A stretch of DNA of 64,000 nucleotides from Pyrocephalus nanus (lineage: Eukaryota > Chordata > Aves > Passeriformes > Tyrannidae). A model generated the notes under the pieces. The model saw nothing but the letters and a program-made list of their open reading frames with translations, ran no database searches and was not told the origin of the DNA. Within the stretch, counting starts at the first letter, position 1. Each line of letters opens with the position of its first letter. The DNA lies in NCBI GenBank assembly GCA_038380795.1, contig CM076267.1, forward strand, positions 37,572,232-37,636,231, read 5' to 3'. Made by a program: the position numbers and the translations under genes. Shown one piece after another: positions 38,149 to 52,200 of the stretch.

Positions 38149-38599
38149 TCGTAGAATCCCAGAATGGGTTGGGTTGGGAGGGACCTTAAAGCTCATCCCA
38201 CCCCCTGCCATGGGCAGGGACACCTCCCACCAGCCCAGGTTGCTCCAAGCCCCGTCCAAGCTGGCCTTGGACACTTCCAGGGATCCAGGGGCAGCCACAG
38301 CTTCTCTGGGCAACCTGTGCCAGGGCCTCCTCATCCTCCCAGCCAAGAATTCCTTCCCAATCTCCCATCTCTCCCTGCCCTCTGGCAGTGGGAAGCCATT
38401 CCCCCTTGTCCTGTCCCTCCAGGCCCTTGCAAAAAGTCTTTCCCCACCTTTGTTGTCAGCTCCCTTCAGGCACTGGAAGGCCACAGTTAGGTCACCCCTG
38501 GGCCTTCTCTTTTCCAGGCTGAACAATCCCAGTTCTCCCAGCCTTTCCTCACAGGAGAGGTGCTCCAGCCCTCTAATCATCTTTGTGGCGTCCTCTGGG
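38149..38599 (-). mobile_element. Longest CR1 LINE fragment in the window, antisense
   Basis: About 450 bases. Starts at the CR1 3' terminus ('cgtagaatcccagaatgggt', 'tgggttgggagggacc') and continues through 'ccatgggcagggacacctcc', 'gccacagcttctctgggcaa', 'ccattcccccttgtcctgtc', 'caggcactggaaggccacag', 'caggctgaacaatcccagtt' and 'gaggtgctccagccctctaa'. It is 5' truncated in the 3' UTR/late ORF2 region; no reverse transcriptase motifs are present. Confidence 0.95.
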
Positions 38600-38819
38600 C
38601 AATGGGGAGCTCTAAATCCTTAGGATTCACCATTGTTTGGGGTTTTCCCTCTGAAATACTGCTGGCAATGCTGTTTAAAACATTTGGGGCATATAGGGTT
38701 AGTGGGAAAGTGCAATTTGTGGCATTCTTCAAGCTTTTTATTAAATCTCTGGGGACTGTTTTCATTTCACGTATTTGCACGGGACAAAAAAAAAAAAGCT
38801 TGGATTTGTATTGAGAAAA

Positions 38820-39115
38820 AGACTTAAGCTCACAGGGCTTATAATTGCCACCCTTAGGATCTTTATTCTTAGCTTAATAAGCCTTTTCTTAGTACCCACA
38901 GTATCCCCCACCGTTATGTGTCACATAGTTTTTGCTGAACTTCACACGGAATAAACCTCAGGTGTGATATATTTTATCCAGGGTACCTTAAAAGTTATTA
39001 GATGGAGTGTCAGGCAATGAAAACATAAGTTGACTGCAATTTTCTGTGATATATCAGAGCCCACAATTGCAGAATATTTATCTAAAAAGCCTGCAGTCAG
39101 TAAACCTTGATGTCT
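38820..39115. promoter_or_regulatory. Candidate conserved noncoding block
   Basis: Unique AT-rich sequence immediately after the CR1-bearing stretch: 'gggcttataattgccaccct', 'tcttagcttaataagccttt', 'cctcaggtgtgatatatttt', 'gaaaacataagttgactgca'. AGCTTAATAAGC resembles a short palindrome. Texture only. Confidence 0.45.
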
Positions 39116-39521
39116 TGGCCAGGCTGGTCATTAATGTTGGGCAGTGATAAATCCTGCGGGTGTGTGAACACTTGAAGGAGAGGGGCTGGTTGCTCTCTGG
39201 CATCACTGGAGGGGCAGAAAAAGCAGCTGCTTTGGAGCTGGTTTGGAGGGGATGCTGTCAGGAGAGAGGGGAAGAAGGTGGAGAAGCTCCACTGAATCTG
39301 AATTACGATGATACCGGTGAGTGTCAGGCAAGGTGTGATTAATTTGAGAAGCACATTCAGCTCTTGCACGTGTGAGCGATCTCTGTCCCTCATGCACAGC
39401 AGGGTTTTATTTCCCTTAAACACACAGCTGTGAAAGGAAAACTGGAAAATGGAATAGTAGGGCTAATGGTGGAGCTCCAGAAAACAGTGCAAGGTGCTGC
39501 TGGTGGGAAACCACCTTTATT

Positions 39522-39661
39522 TCACAGAATCCCAGAATGGTTTGGGCTGGAAGGGACCTTAAATCCCATCCAGTCCCACCTCCTGCCATGGGCAGGGACA
39601 CCTCCCATTAGACCAGGTTGCTCCAAGCCCCATCCAACCTGATCTTGGACACTTCCAGGGA
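39522..39661 (-). mobile_element. CR1 LINE fragment, antisense
   Basis: 'cacagaatcccagaatggtt', 'tgggctggaagggacctta', 'gccatgggcagggacacctc', 'ccatccaacctgatcttgga', 'cacttccaggga' then abrupt end. Confidence 0.92.
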
Positions 39662-39999
39662 TTTGTGCCTTTTAGTGCTGGTGTTTTGGTTTGGTTTGGT
39701 TGAATAGGACTGATAGTAGGAGAAGTAACCTGAATTTGGCGTGCTTATGCAGCATTGAATTGTCTTTCTCTTTGTCTCTTGGACAAAAATCTGCAGGTTG
39801 AAGAGTGGGTTGAACACAGTCCTCAGCCAGACAAGTTCCCCATCAGACAGTAATGAAATCATTTCCAAGCTGGGTTACTACACTGCTCACTGGAGACAGC
39901 CCTGGAGTGGAGTCCAAGGCCAGACACGGGTTGGCTGATCTGTGTCTTTCCTTACGGGGCTGGTCTTCGTCCATCAGGGATGTTTAACTTGAAAGAAGT

Positions 40000-40370
40000 A
40001 ATAAGCTTAATAGGTTGACTTTATTTAATTATTAATGATCCCTTTCTGTCCTTACAGCCCATAAAACACCCTGTAGGTTGGCAAAACACTCATAATATTG
40101 ATCAGGAGCCAGAGAGATATTTATTCCCTCTTTGCCCCGGCGCGCATAAATCGCGGGCCTTTTCCCAGGCAGGCGGGATTTACAGTGGTCTGTTCCTGGA
40201 GAGCTTTTCCGTAATTAAGGAATAAATACCCATCGGTCTTTGTTTGCTGTCTGGAGCCCTCTTGTTTGCCAGGGACCTGCATATCCCCGGTGGGCTTGTT
40301 GCACTCTCCCCCTTAGCAACGCGGCCGGGCAGAGAAGGCATGCGGGCTCGAACCACTCAACTGCTAAGCA
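40000..40370. promoter_or_regulatory. Candidate regulatory block with local CpG cluster
   Basis: TAAT-rich sequence ('gaagtaataagcttaatagg', 'ttatttaattattaatgatc') passes into a CpG cluster ('ccccggcgcgcataaatcgc', 'gcaacgcggccgggcagaga') in an otherwise CpG-poor intron. Could be an enhancer or an internal promoter. No start exon was recognised. Confidence 0.4.
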
Positions 40371-43300
40371 CTGGCTGTGCAATACACCGGGGTTCTTCTC
40401 CTGCAGAGAGAGGAAGCCCCTCTGTGTTTTCTCAGCATATTGTTCCCAGCTCCTCTTCCATGCCTCTCCTCCCAGTTCCTGCTTTGCTCGGGGCAGGAAG
40501 ACACTTTGGAAATTCCTTGCTGCTAGCCCTTTCTTCTCGCCCTCGCTTCTTCTCCTCCCCCCCCCCCCCCACTTCCCTGTTGCAATTAAAAACATCAGGA
40601 ACCCTTCCCAACATTTCAATCCCGTCCCCCCCACACCCCTGATGTTTTTCCTTTACCCATCCCAACATTACCTCCCTCTCAGGATCATCCCAAAAGGGGC
40701 TGTTTAAACAGGAACAACCAGCTCTGCCCAGCGCTGGCCGTGAGGTGATGGCTCCTTGCAGGCTGGACCGCGGAGCTAATGACGCATTCTGGGGCCCTTC
40801 CAGGAGTCTGGGAGGTGCAGGGGGTTAGATTTACTTCATTTTCTTGGAAGAGACACATTAACCTTGTCAGCTGGCCAACAGGAGAGGATATTTGGCAGTG
40901 CTGTTGCTGAGCTGGCCAGGTTACTACGGCGCTGAACGGTTGTACCTCAGTGAGCAACCAGAAATGGCAACACACGGGCACAGCACCTGCACAGCCACAC
41001 TGGAGACAACATTTAGAGGCCTCCTCTGTTACAGAATTAATTTCTTCAGGAAGTGAGAAGAAAAGGTAAAAGATTTCAAGAGCTTTTTAAAAACTGCCGT
41101 CAGAGGTGTGGAGGATAAAACTCCATTTCAAAATGCCTGTACCAGGCCTGCACAGTATTTCAGGTGGCAGGAAATCAGTGCTCTTCCATGGTAAATACCT
41201 GCTGTCCACTGTCTTTTTGATTCAACCTTCAAAAATCCATCCAGCTTTTTAACTAACAGTGGGTAATTCTGGGTAATGAGCGAGTGGCACAACATTTTTT
41301 GTCATCCTCGTTGCTGCTTTGGTAAGAACAAGGCTGCTCTTGTGCTGGAGCCGTGGAATTTCGATGGCAAGTTCTCAGGCTCCCCATCCACGTGATGTTG
41401 CCTGCACAATCGATTCTGGGTTGCTGTAAGCACGTGACTTTTCTATTTCCACCCTGCAGATCCTTTTGGTGTTTGCCTTTCACGCCTCCCCACCAAACAC
41501 ACATGAGGGACAGTGGGAGTGAAGGGCAGAGGTGAACAGGGGCGAGGAGGAGCAAGGATGGGGAGTGGATACCAGCAGGGTGAAGCTCCTGGTTGGATTT
41601 GTTGGGTGTAAAACTCAACGTGCTCTGTGGGGCTGAGGTCTGTGGGACATGGGCTCCTCCAGGAGCAACTCCAGTGCAAACCCACAAGTGGGGAGTGCGG
41701 TGCAGCTCCTGGAGCGGAGCTGGGCTGGAAGCAAAGCTGCTTTTCCTATCCTCTGATGCTCCCTGGTTAGCCCTCCCCCCTCAGAGGGCCCGGTATTTAT
41801 GTCTCCAGATAATAATGATGTGATGTGGCTGGCAGAGTAATTTAAATAATTGGACGTTATCTTGAGAAGCAAGCACCTAATTAGATCAAAATAAACTGAG
41901 AACTGAAATTTTCATCTGTTTCTAATAACCCCTTTACCTACATACAGCCTTGCTGCCACGACAGAGAGTTCATTATTCACACCACTGTGTGTACCTGGAG
42001 CTTACTGGTGATGGAGACTCCTGGAAGAGCTGGGAGGGCTTTGGCTAAATCTTAGTGACTCATTCCTGGTTCCCCAGAGTATTTTGCCCCTTGTATTTGC
42101 CCCTTGTGTAACCAGTGAGGTTTGGAGCTTGTATCAGCGAAAGCTGGGTTAGAACGCAGACCTTTAGAGATGAAAGGCTCAAAGCAAGTCTGATCTTGGA
42201 AACTCTGTTGTTAATTTCTCTACGTTTGTCTAGGAGGTTATAATGTATTAATTTTAATAGATATGAGGAAGAGGCAGCTGAGGTGTTCCCCAGCATTTGC
42301 TAAATCATCGGGACCGTCTGAGTGCGTGGAGGTGTTGCCTCTCCAGCACAGTGGCTTTCATTTGGTCCTGAGGAAAGGACTCTGCTGTTAAAAGTTCCCT
42401 CAGAGTCTTGTTTCGGCTTTGACAACTACAGCTGAAAATCTCTGGTACTGAGGGGGTGGTCTGGAGTTGCCAGGATTGCAGCTAAGGGAAGAAAACGAGG
42501 GAAACGTTTACCAGCCTTTATTTTTAGGGATTGCTTCGGTGTCTCCCTCCTGATGAGCTGCTCTTCCTCACGCTTCCTCGTGCTCTTATTCAGTTGATTT
42601 ATTTAAAGGTATGTCAGTGCTGGCTGAAATGAAACACTGTGCCTCCTCTTCCTGCTTATTGCTGACCGCTCCAATAATTCATTTTTTAGCTCATTAACTA
42701 AGAGGGGATGTGAGCAGTGGTCCTCCAGGGAGCTGCAATGAGGTTAAGTGATCTACTGCTGACAACTCTGCTCTTGGACTGGCCTTCCTTGGGGGAAATG
42801 AAACCTCGACCAAGACAAGCTGTGGATCCCAGAAGTGAAATTGGGGCATCAGAGCAACAATTACAGTATTTATGTCTTGTTGTCAGGATTTGGGAGATGA
42901 ATGCCAGCGGCGGGGCTGCAGCTGTCTCCCAGGAAAGTCCCCAGGACCTCCCATCCAAATTAAATGGTGTGTGCCAGAGATGCAGGGAGGATGTTTGTGG
43001 GTGTTGGCTTTCTAGATGCTCATTGGAAAACAGCCCCTTCTGTGTTTTGGCCTGGACTTCTCCTGCTACCTCTGAAAAGGTTTAGTTTTCTACCCTAAAA
43101 TCCAAGTGCTGTGTCCTTCTTGTGCCCACTTTGTACTGCTGAATAAGATCTCACTCAGGAGCTGATGTCAAATGCTGCCCCAAATGCCCGAGGCTTTTGA
43201 AGCACCTTTATCTTGCTTTGTGGTGTTTGCTGTGTTCCCACCACAACCCTTGATGTGACCCCAAGGGTGGAATTGGGCCTTAATAGATGGAGCTTTCTGG

Positions 43301-43859
43301 TGCCCTGTGTGGTCAAGAAAAATCAGGCACGTTTTCTGAAAAGGGAAACTGGAGTGAGGTGAAATAAGCACGAGCAAAGGTTGGATTTTTAGGTGAGTGT
43401 AGCCCCATGTCACTAAAATACCCTAAAATACCCTTTAGAGCCAAAATTTCCTGTCACTGAAAAGATGGTCTGGGGGAAGAGGAGATTCATTTGCAGACTC
43501 TTGGCTGAAAAAATTCACTGAGTAGGTGTTTGAGGTATATTTTGCCTTCAGGATGTGTGGACGTGAGAAATAAATGTCCAAAGCCCTGATGTGAGCTGCT
43601 GTGGGTGAACAGCACAGGTTGAATCACTTCACTTTCCAATGTGGCATGTTTTAAACACGTAGTGGATGTATTGGTTATGCTGTCAATACCTCTGTGTATG
43701 TTAAAAATCATATGAGATATTTGCTAAACATGCCTGAAGATAATCTAGGTGGATACTGGAAGTAGAACTGTTGCAAGAATGTCCATTTTATTGTAGATAA
43801 TTGCCTGTTACTTTTTCCTCTTTATGGCACGAGCTCTGGTTTATGTTTTTACCTTAAAA

Positions 43860-44005
43860 AAAATACAAATAGAAAAGCCATGAATTAAAGATCCTGATAA
43901 CAGAACTCCTTTTCTTCTTCCTCTCCATCTGGAATACCTGCAATGATACTCTGGTTATCAGATCCTGCCATCAAAGGTTAATTTGCAACTCTCCAAATGG
44001 GTTGG
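43860..44005. promoter_or_regulatory. Candidate enhancer with TCF/LEF-like site
   Basis: ATCAAAGG at 43970-43977 matches the TCF/LEF consensus, beside GTTATCAG and 'gttaatttgcaactctcc'. Unique sequence. A single 8-mer is weak evidence. Confidence 0.3.
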
Positions 44006-45138
44006 GGGGGTGAGGAGGTTGGGTGTTTCTTTTGGCTTGCAGGAGTCATTCAGAGGTTTGATGTAAAAGGAGCGCTCTCTGTGTTAATTTTCTGTTTGCA
44101 CTTTTGCTCTGAATAAAAGCCCTGGACCTGTTCTGGGGTAAATTGCGGTCGGGGTAGGGAAGCACAAGCTTTGGGAAGCTGTGCCTGAAAGCATCCAAGC
44201 AGGTCAAAGCAAGGTCACTCCACATGTCCCAGGAAATGATGCAAAACTAATCCAGATTTGCTGGTGGAAGGAGCTGTTTACATAAGTATTTAAAAACAGA
44301 TTAGGGCTAACCTGACACTAGATTACTGGGAGCAGTGTAAACACGGCTGAAAGGCGTAAACAGAGCTTGGCCTTTTGTACTCCGGAGGAGAGAATCTGTC
44401 ACCAGGACCATGGTCCTGGCTCAGGTGATGGGTATGGCTTTCACAGGCTGAACAGATTACCTGAGGTACCTCTAAATGGGACTCTGTCTGGGGCTGGATC
44501 TCTCACATCCTTTAATTGTATGCTAATTTTTTTAATGGCACACTGGAGGGACTTGTTTGTAGTCCTTGTTCTCCTGTAACTCGAGAGCACTCAGAAAGCT
44601 TTTGATAGTCCTTTGATATACCAGGAGGCAAAGGCACTTCAAAGGATTGGTTTGGTGGTTTGAATTTTGGAAAAACAAACAGAGGAACCATCCATATGGC
44701 TTTGGAAACATTACTGAACTTGGAGAAGGACAAAGCACCCCTGTTTGGTTGCTTCTGCTGTGAGATACAGAAATTGGGTGTGTTTTGTGCAATCTATTTT
44801 TCCAGCCCAACCTTGAGGTGGAACCAGGCTGTCTGTTATGTCTTTGGTCTTTGTGACAGTGAGGGGCTCTTGCACTGAGCACTTGCCAGCCCAGGGTTTT
44901 TTAAGACCTCCTGGCTGTTGTGATCTTACAACCCCGTGGGCACAGCATCCATCCAGGAGGATCTTGGGCACTGCAGTAACACGGCTCAGTAACAGTAAGG
45001 TGGGCAACAGAAATTGCAGCTGCAAACACAAGGTTTGGGTGAGCCGCTTCTGTGAGGGCTTTCTTGCCAAAACCTCGCAGGGGGAAATAACTTCCTTGTT
45101 GGTTAAGCACCGTTCTCCGCAGCGCCAGCTGAGAGTGA

Positions 45139-46065
<927 letters not shown>

Positions 46066-46437
46066 GGAGCCTCCCCCCTCGTGTGCAGTTCGCCGAGTTA
46101 CCATCCGCAGCCTCGCATCCCTCCATCCCCCATCACAGCTCCGCTCTGTGAGTCTGGTAAACTCTCCTTTGCCCCTTTTCCCCTTCGGCACACACTCCCC
46201 CCCACCTCCAACACCCCGTCCCATCCAGAAAGCGCAAGGGGGATGAGGAGGAGCCCGAGGGGCTGCCGGGGAGGCCGTTGTTGTTTCAGTGACAGCTCCA
46301 GGAAGGATGGGGACGGACGAGCGGGAGAGGGCGCGTGGGTTGAGCGGGACACGCGGGACGCGCGGCCGCCCCGGCGCGGGGACACGTGGCCTGCTGGCGT
46401 GAGGGAAGGGCGGAGGGAGAGGCGAGCCAGAGGAGGA

Positions 46438-46468
46438 GGAAGGAAGGAAGGAAGGAAGGAAGGAAGGA
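46438..46468. repeat. (GAAG)n microsatellite
   Basis: About eight GGAA/GAAG tetranucleotide units in the early 3' UTR. Confidence 0.92.
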
Positions 46469-46489
46469 GAAGCCCGGTGACTTTCCGTG

Positions 46490-47255
46490 ACTGACAGTTA
46501 AGCACATCAGTACATTTCACCTCTGCCGAGCGCCGCGCCTGGATTCCATTCTCTTCTCTGAAGAGCTTGACGGCATAAATCAGAAGCAAGCACAGAGTTT
46601 GTCAGGTTTGAAGCTCCTATGATGGTATGTGTCAAATCAGTTGTAGCTAATCTGTCCGGGGAGAATACTGGCTTCATTACACTTGTATAGTTGAGTTCTT
46701 CCAGCATTACCGCTGTTTAATAGAACATGATTAGTCATCACGGAGAAAAAAGCATATTAGCTGAGGAGGTAGTTACATGGCACGCTTCGGTGATTGCTTG
46801 GATGTGATTGCAATATTCTTAGAAGCATCATATTATCTCAGACATGTTCTTTCAAGCCCTTGGAGCCCTCCTTTCTAAATTCACTGTCATAATTTAGTAT
46901 CTGTTTAATTTTTCAGTCCAAAGAGAGGAAATGAGTTGCTGAGTGTTATTTGACTGCAGTCTCCTCGGTGTAAAAACAAAATGGAAAAAATAAATAAGAG
47001 TAACTCCGAAACACAAAAAAGGAATAATGAATAGCGCTATGGAAAAAAACATTTCAACTACATTTAGTGAAATTAATAAACGCATTAAAGGCTAATATTT
47101 TTTTTTTTCCTCAGCCAGCAGAAACAGGTTCTGTCATTTTGCCAAGGTAAATTGTGTTGAGTTTTTGGTCACTCCTGTGATGATGCATTGCCTAACTTAT
47201 ACAGATTTTTGTATTGTGTCTCTAGATTCTATGTATGTAAAATCTATTTGAATTT
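46490..47255 (+). promoter_or_regulatory. AGAP1: Candidate conserved proximal 3' UTR block
   Basis: Sharp switch from CpG-rich to AT-rich unique sequence about 425 bases after the stop, with 'gttgtagctaatctgtccgg', 'catgattagtcatcacggag' and 'gatgtgattgcaatattctt'. Ends in a 19-A run (47256-47274). Likely post-transcriptional control sequence, but conservation is not checked. Confidence 0.4.
47075..47080 (+). promoter_or_regulatory. Possible proximal poly(A) signal AATAAA
   Basis: AATAAA followed within 30 bases by a T-rich run (47098-47108), the usual arrangement of a poly(A) site. Could end a short-UTR isoform about 1 kb after the stop. Confidence 0.3.
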
Positions 47256-48413
47256 AAAAAAAAAAAAAAAAAAACAAAAAAACACATAAATATACATTGG
47301 GTTCTTTTTGTACAGAAAATGACATCTCTGTTAATTTATAAACTGTAATGGATGTGAACTAAATAACATGCAAATAGTTAGGATCTGTGGGCCGCAGGTC
47401 ATTGTACATCAGTAATATTCCCAGCAGTGAACTCTCCTTTCCAAAGCCTGTGAGGAACATATCAGGAGGAGATCAGGGCACGCTTGGCATGGAAAAAAAA
47501 AAAAAAAAAAGTTCGTGAGACCTTTTAGAAAGGAAGAAGAGGCTGTTTCTTAGCACCGTAAATATATTTTATTCCAGAAGTCAGGAAGCTTTCACAAGCC
47601 AAGACAAAAAGCCCTGCTGTGGCTGGGGGAAGATCAGGTTTGATTAAGCTCAGAACTGATAGCCTTCAGCAGGGCACGGCTGAGCTCCACTCCCAACCTG
47701 GCTGCTTTCGGCGAGAAAAATGGCTTGTGAAAGTAGCCCGGACAGTTCGTTCGAGTCCCAGGTTTTAATGCTGGACTGGATTATTTTGGTCTTACCAGGC
47801 AGATCTCAGCTTCTCCTGGGTTTTTTTGGTTGGGTTTTTTTTTGTTTTTTTTTTTTTGAAGTGGCATATGGCAGTGTGAAGATGAGGGGAAGGGTGTATC
47901 ACGGGGAAAGTTGAAATCTCAACTGAATTCTGTGGCAAAGGAGCAGTTATGTGAAGGCAGTGAGGTGCACACAGCGTTGTAATTCGCAAATCTACCTGCT
48001 GGGATGTCTTTCCCGAGCCTTGGGTGGTGCTCTTCCTTGGGGCTCTGGATTTCACTCAGCACACCATGGGAGGAGTGTGGCAATTGTCAAATAAACTCTG
48101 GGTGGACAAAATGCGAAGGGAAAAAAAAAAACAAAACAACGTGATCTGGTTGTCTTAAGGAGAAAAAAAAATCAGGAAATTGTGGATTTGATGTAAATTA
48201 TTAAATTGTGGTAGAAAAACAAGCCTCAAGGTTGGAAGCACAGGAATATCGACCAGCTTTTCCTCTTTGGAGGTGTCCTCCTTTTGTACTTTGTTACTAT
48301 ATAGACCTTTGACTCTTTTTGGGGAGGGAATCTTCCTTTACCCGGCCTAGGCTGGCTGAGGCAGAGCAGGGACACCGCTGAGTCCCTTCAGGCTGGGATA
48401 ATTTTAAATATTC

Positions 48414-48436
48414 TTTTTTTTTTTTTTTTTTTTTTT
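48414..48436. repeat. Poly(T) run (23 T)
   Basis: Uninterrupted homopolymer in the middle of the inferred 3' UTR. Confidence 0.9.
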
Positions 48437-49210
48437 AATTAAGGAAAGGTGTCTGTTGTAATTGCTGTTTCTCCATCATTCCTGAGCAGCTCCCTGATCT
48501 TTGGTACTTAGGGGTGGCCCTTGGGTGACGGGACCATCCACCCAATGTGCAGCTGACGGGGGTGCTGTGAAGCCACCGTGTCTTGGTGCTCATGAGCTTT
48601 ACATCCCTAGGGGGAACCCAGCAGGGATTCGGGAATGGCGATCCCAGAGGTGCTAGAGCTGCCTGCTGTTCCCCTGGGAGCATCAAGGGCATTTGTATCC
48701 GAAAACCGAGTCCAGCGTTTCAAACCCACGGAAGGCGGATCTGCCGCCGTCGAGTTCTCAGTGCATGTTCCATTTCAGTGCTGGTTTTTTTCCTGAACTG
48801 CAGTTATTTTCTGTACATAATTTAATGCTCTCTTTGGGCCACTTCCCTCTTACAAAGCTGAGAGTGATGTTTGGGAAACAAGGGCAGCCAGGCTGCCGTG
48901 CAGATTTCGGGTATATCGATTACATGCTCCTTTCGTAAAAATTTTCTGAAGGCGACCCTTGAAAAAGCACAGAATGTTTTTAAGAAAGGAAATTCCAGTG
49001 TATTCCAGGAAAAATCAGATGTCCAGGCTAGCCCACTCACATTTTAATTGAGCAGTAACACATTTGTTTTTAACCTAAACGTGGGGTTTTTTCCCCTTGG
49101 AGGTGTAAATGTAGCTATGTTGGAGCGGTGTAGGAATATGTGACAGCTTCCCCAAACATGTGGGGGTCTGCAGTGAGGATTCCTGGTGGTGGATGCAGGG
49201 GCAGCAGGAA

Positions 49211-49260
49211 AACATAGAATATCCTGAGCTGGAAGGGACCCGTGGGGTGAGATCACCCAG
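49211..49260 (-). mobile_element. CR1 LINE 3' remnant, antisense, in the 3' UTR
   Basis: 'aacatagaatatcctgagct' and 'ggaagggacccgtggggtga' then 'gatcacccag' match the complement of a CR1 tail of the GATATTC subfamily. Confidence 0.75.
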
Positions 49261-52200
49261 CGCTGTCTCTCCAGGTCAGGAGACACCTTTCCTGCCACTG
49301 CAGCTGGTGATGCCCCACCATGGGAGGGCAGACGAGGGTCTGTGCCCCAAGGGGTGTTGGCACAGCGTCCCCCGTCCAAATAGGGTTGGGTGGAAGGCTG
49401 GCAGGAGTGCTGTGGCACCTCCTGAGCTAGTGGGGCACCTGGCAAGGAAGGGGAGGGGAGGGGAAAGCCCTTCCAACTGGAGCTGAGAGCAAGGATGGAG
49501 GATCTCCTTGGCCGGATCCCAGTGGGGCTTGGCTTTGGGAGCTCCTCGTGCTGCACAGGAAATGTGTTTGCACTTTGCAGAGGGTGTTCTCGGAGCCATC
49601 CAGGTGTGGAATCAGGCAGTATGTGCAGCACTTGGGGGGCCTGCAGGAATTGCCATTCCTCCTGTTAACCCAGCCCTTTTCTGCTGGTTATCTCGCCTTT
49701 AGCCCCTCACTGCTTTTCTGGAACCCGCTTGCCAGGCTGGTCACACCCTTTGAGCGTGTCATGAACAAATTGCACCCAAATTGCCGCCCAGTCCTTAAGA
49801 AACCCCAGCAGAAACCTGTCAGCTGAAGCTGTTTTCGGTGTGGTGTTCATTGCACCCCCTATTTAACCTTCCCAGCACCCCAGATACCTTTAAATCCTCT
49901 TTCCTCTGCACTTTATCCACAACAAATAAAACACTACAGCTGTTCCTGTCACCATCAGCACCTTCCTTCTATTTTTAGCTAATTCGCTGTCCAACGGTGG
50001 GGATGAGTGGGATGTGTCATATCTGGCACCTGAACCTGGATATTGCTGAGGAGAGTTCACTTCTCCTCGCTCTTCACGAAGAAATAATAAGATCCAGCCG
50101 GGGTCCTGCCAGTGCAGAGATTTGGCCAAGGGCTCCCATTACCAGATTTCTGATTTTATTGGTAAAAGGGGGCAGTAAAGAAAAAAACCTGGTTGTGAAC
50201 TAGGTGCTGCTTGGAAAGCCGGGGGAGCTCCTGGAAGGTGAGAGAGGATTTTCAAGCATTTGGGCACAGTGTATAATAGCCATGTAAACATTAATATTGT
50301 TTAATTTGCTGTCTTGTCCCCGTTTCCCTAAATTATGTGTGTTTTAGTGGAAGAAGAAAAAAGCTTTAGCTGCACTTGGAGATTTCCCTTGGCCAGAGGA
50401 AGCTGAGTCACGTAGGGAGAGGAGTAGAGGTGGGAATGCAGATGTGGGCTTAGAAATGATCTCCAGCACTGTAATGTAGTATAATTAGATTATATGGGGT
50501 TGGAATAGCTTCATCTTTTATATTTGTATGGAGATCGGGAAAAATGAAGTAATTTGTAGTTTCTAGTATAAAGTAGTAATAGTGGAGACAAGCACAGATT
50601 TCACAAGGGGGTCCCGGAGGGGCCCTTTCCAAATGTCTCGGGGAGCCGCCTTTGCACCTTAACAGGGATGGTTATTGGGTTTTATTAGTTGGTCACTGAT
50701 GAAATGGTCATTTAATGGTCTGATGAAATGGTCCTTGTCGGTGGAGGGACTCAAGGGAAAGGAGGGGAGCACCGGGGACCAAACCTGGGGCAGCTTGGCT
50801 GGGCAGGGGACAACTTGTCCACCCTCATCTCACAGTCAAGCATCTTCCTCCCCCCTTCCAGAGGCAGCTACAGCGATTCCCGAGTGGGATCTCTGGCTGT
50901 TGGTCTTGGATCCTTAGTTCCACATCTTCCGTTCTTGGTGATTTGTGGGTAAAATTTGTCGCGTAGAAAACCCCATTTTTGGATGTTCTTGTGTTTGCGG
51001 CACAGTGGGGGAAAATAAAGACACTCCAGATTGAAGGTCTTTCCAAGGTAGAAAAACACTAAACCACCCTAAATTAAGAGGTTCTGCAAAGAGTTTTGAG
51101 TTCTGAAATTGTAAGCTGCCAAAAAGAAGGTTGGTTTGAATGGTTTTATTAGAAAACAGTCTCCTGTTTGGAAAAATATTAGAGGTCATAGAGCAAAACT
51201 TTCAAAGTTGCAGGTGGGTGGATTTGTTGATTTAGGATGCTCTGGGTTTTGCTTTGTTGTTTGGCATGGGCCAGTTTTTGGAGTAAGTATCAGGTGGTCT
51301 CATCTCAGGACAGTTTACCTCGAGTTGACTGAATCTGTCTCACACTTTAAAGGGAGGTTCGGAGGGTTTTTGGGAGCTGTGAATAGTTCATGTTTTGAGA
51401 GGGGAATTGCATGAGCTTTGAAAATAAAAGGTTGTTTTGGGGGTTCTTTTAGAGCCATCTTCAGCCCCAAATCACCAAGCATGTTTCTGGTCATCTGGGC
51501 CCCGTGTTTCATTTCAGGGTGACAGCAGTTATGTGGGTGAATTAACTCCCATAATTTACCACTGTTCCTGGAATGTTTTGGGGAGGGGGATTTTTCTTGT
51601 AGATGGATAAAATAAAAATATTTCTGTGCATTTCAGCAGTTTTAACCTCTTCACCTCTGCATGTGTGCCCACCTCCCAGATCCCTGGGGCACATCCCAGC
51701 AGAGGCAGTCGGTTCTGTTGGCAGGCAGAGCTTCAGCTTTCTCTTAGCCCTGAACTCCTGGGTGCGTGTTTAGCTTCCAGTAGGAAGGATCGACTGTTCC
51801 CGCAGTGCTTCAGAGCTGGGGATTTTTTTTTCCTGTGTGTTCTGTACAAAATGTGAAGGGAGGGCGAGTGGGGGATGCTTTCAGGGGTCTCATGACATGC
51901 GCTGAGGGATGACCACGTTGCTTGCTGGCAAGGAATGCACCATCGGCTCTTCTGTGTACACCCCCTTTCCCGGGACCGATCGGTGTGGGTTCATTGCTGT
52001 TTCTGGTCCTCATGAATTACAGGGTGTAAAAACCCCTCAAACAAACCAGGCCATGCCTGGTCTGTGCTGAAGGGAAACCTCGAGCTCATGCAGGACCAAG
52101 GAAAGGTTTTGGTGCTGAACAGGGGTTGTTATTTGGCCAACTGGGTCCCAAAGGCAGGCGCTGAGTTGAGTGGATGAGGTGCAGTTTGAGGTGTTCTGAC

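Noticed and set aside
40240..40707. 155-codon plus-strand frame near the intronic CpG cluster
   Set aside because: Low-complexity Pro/Ser/Phe tail from a C run and no family features; CpG cluster kept as a separate finding.
49044..49631. 195-codon minus-strand frame in the 3' UTR
   Set aside because: Pro/Ser-rich, no family features, overlaps a CR1 remnant.
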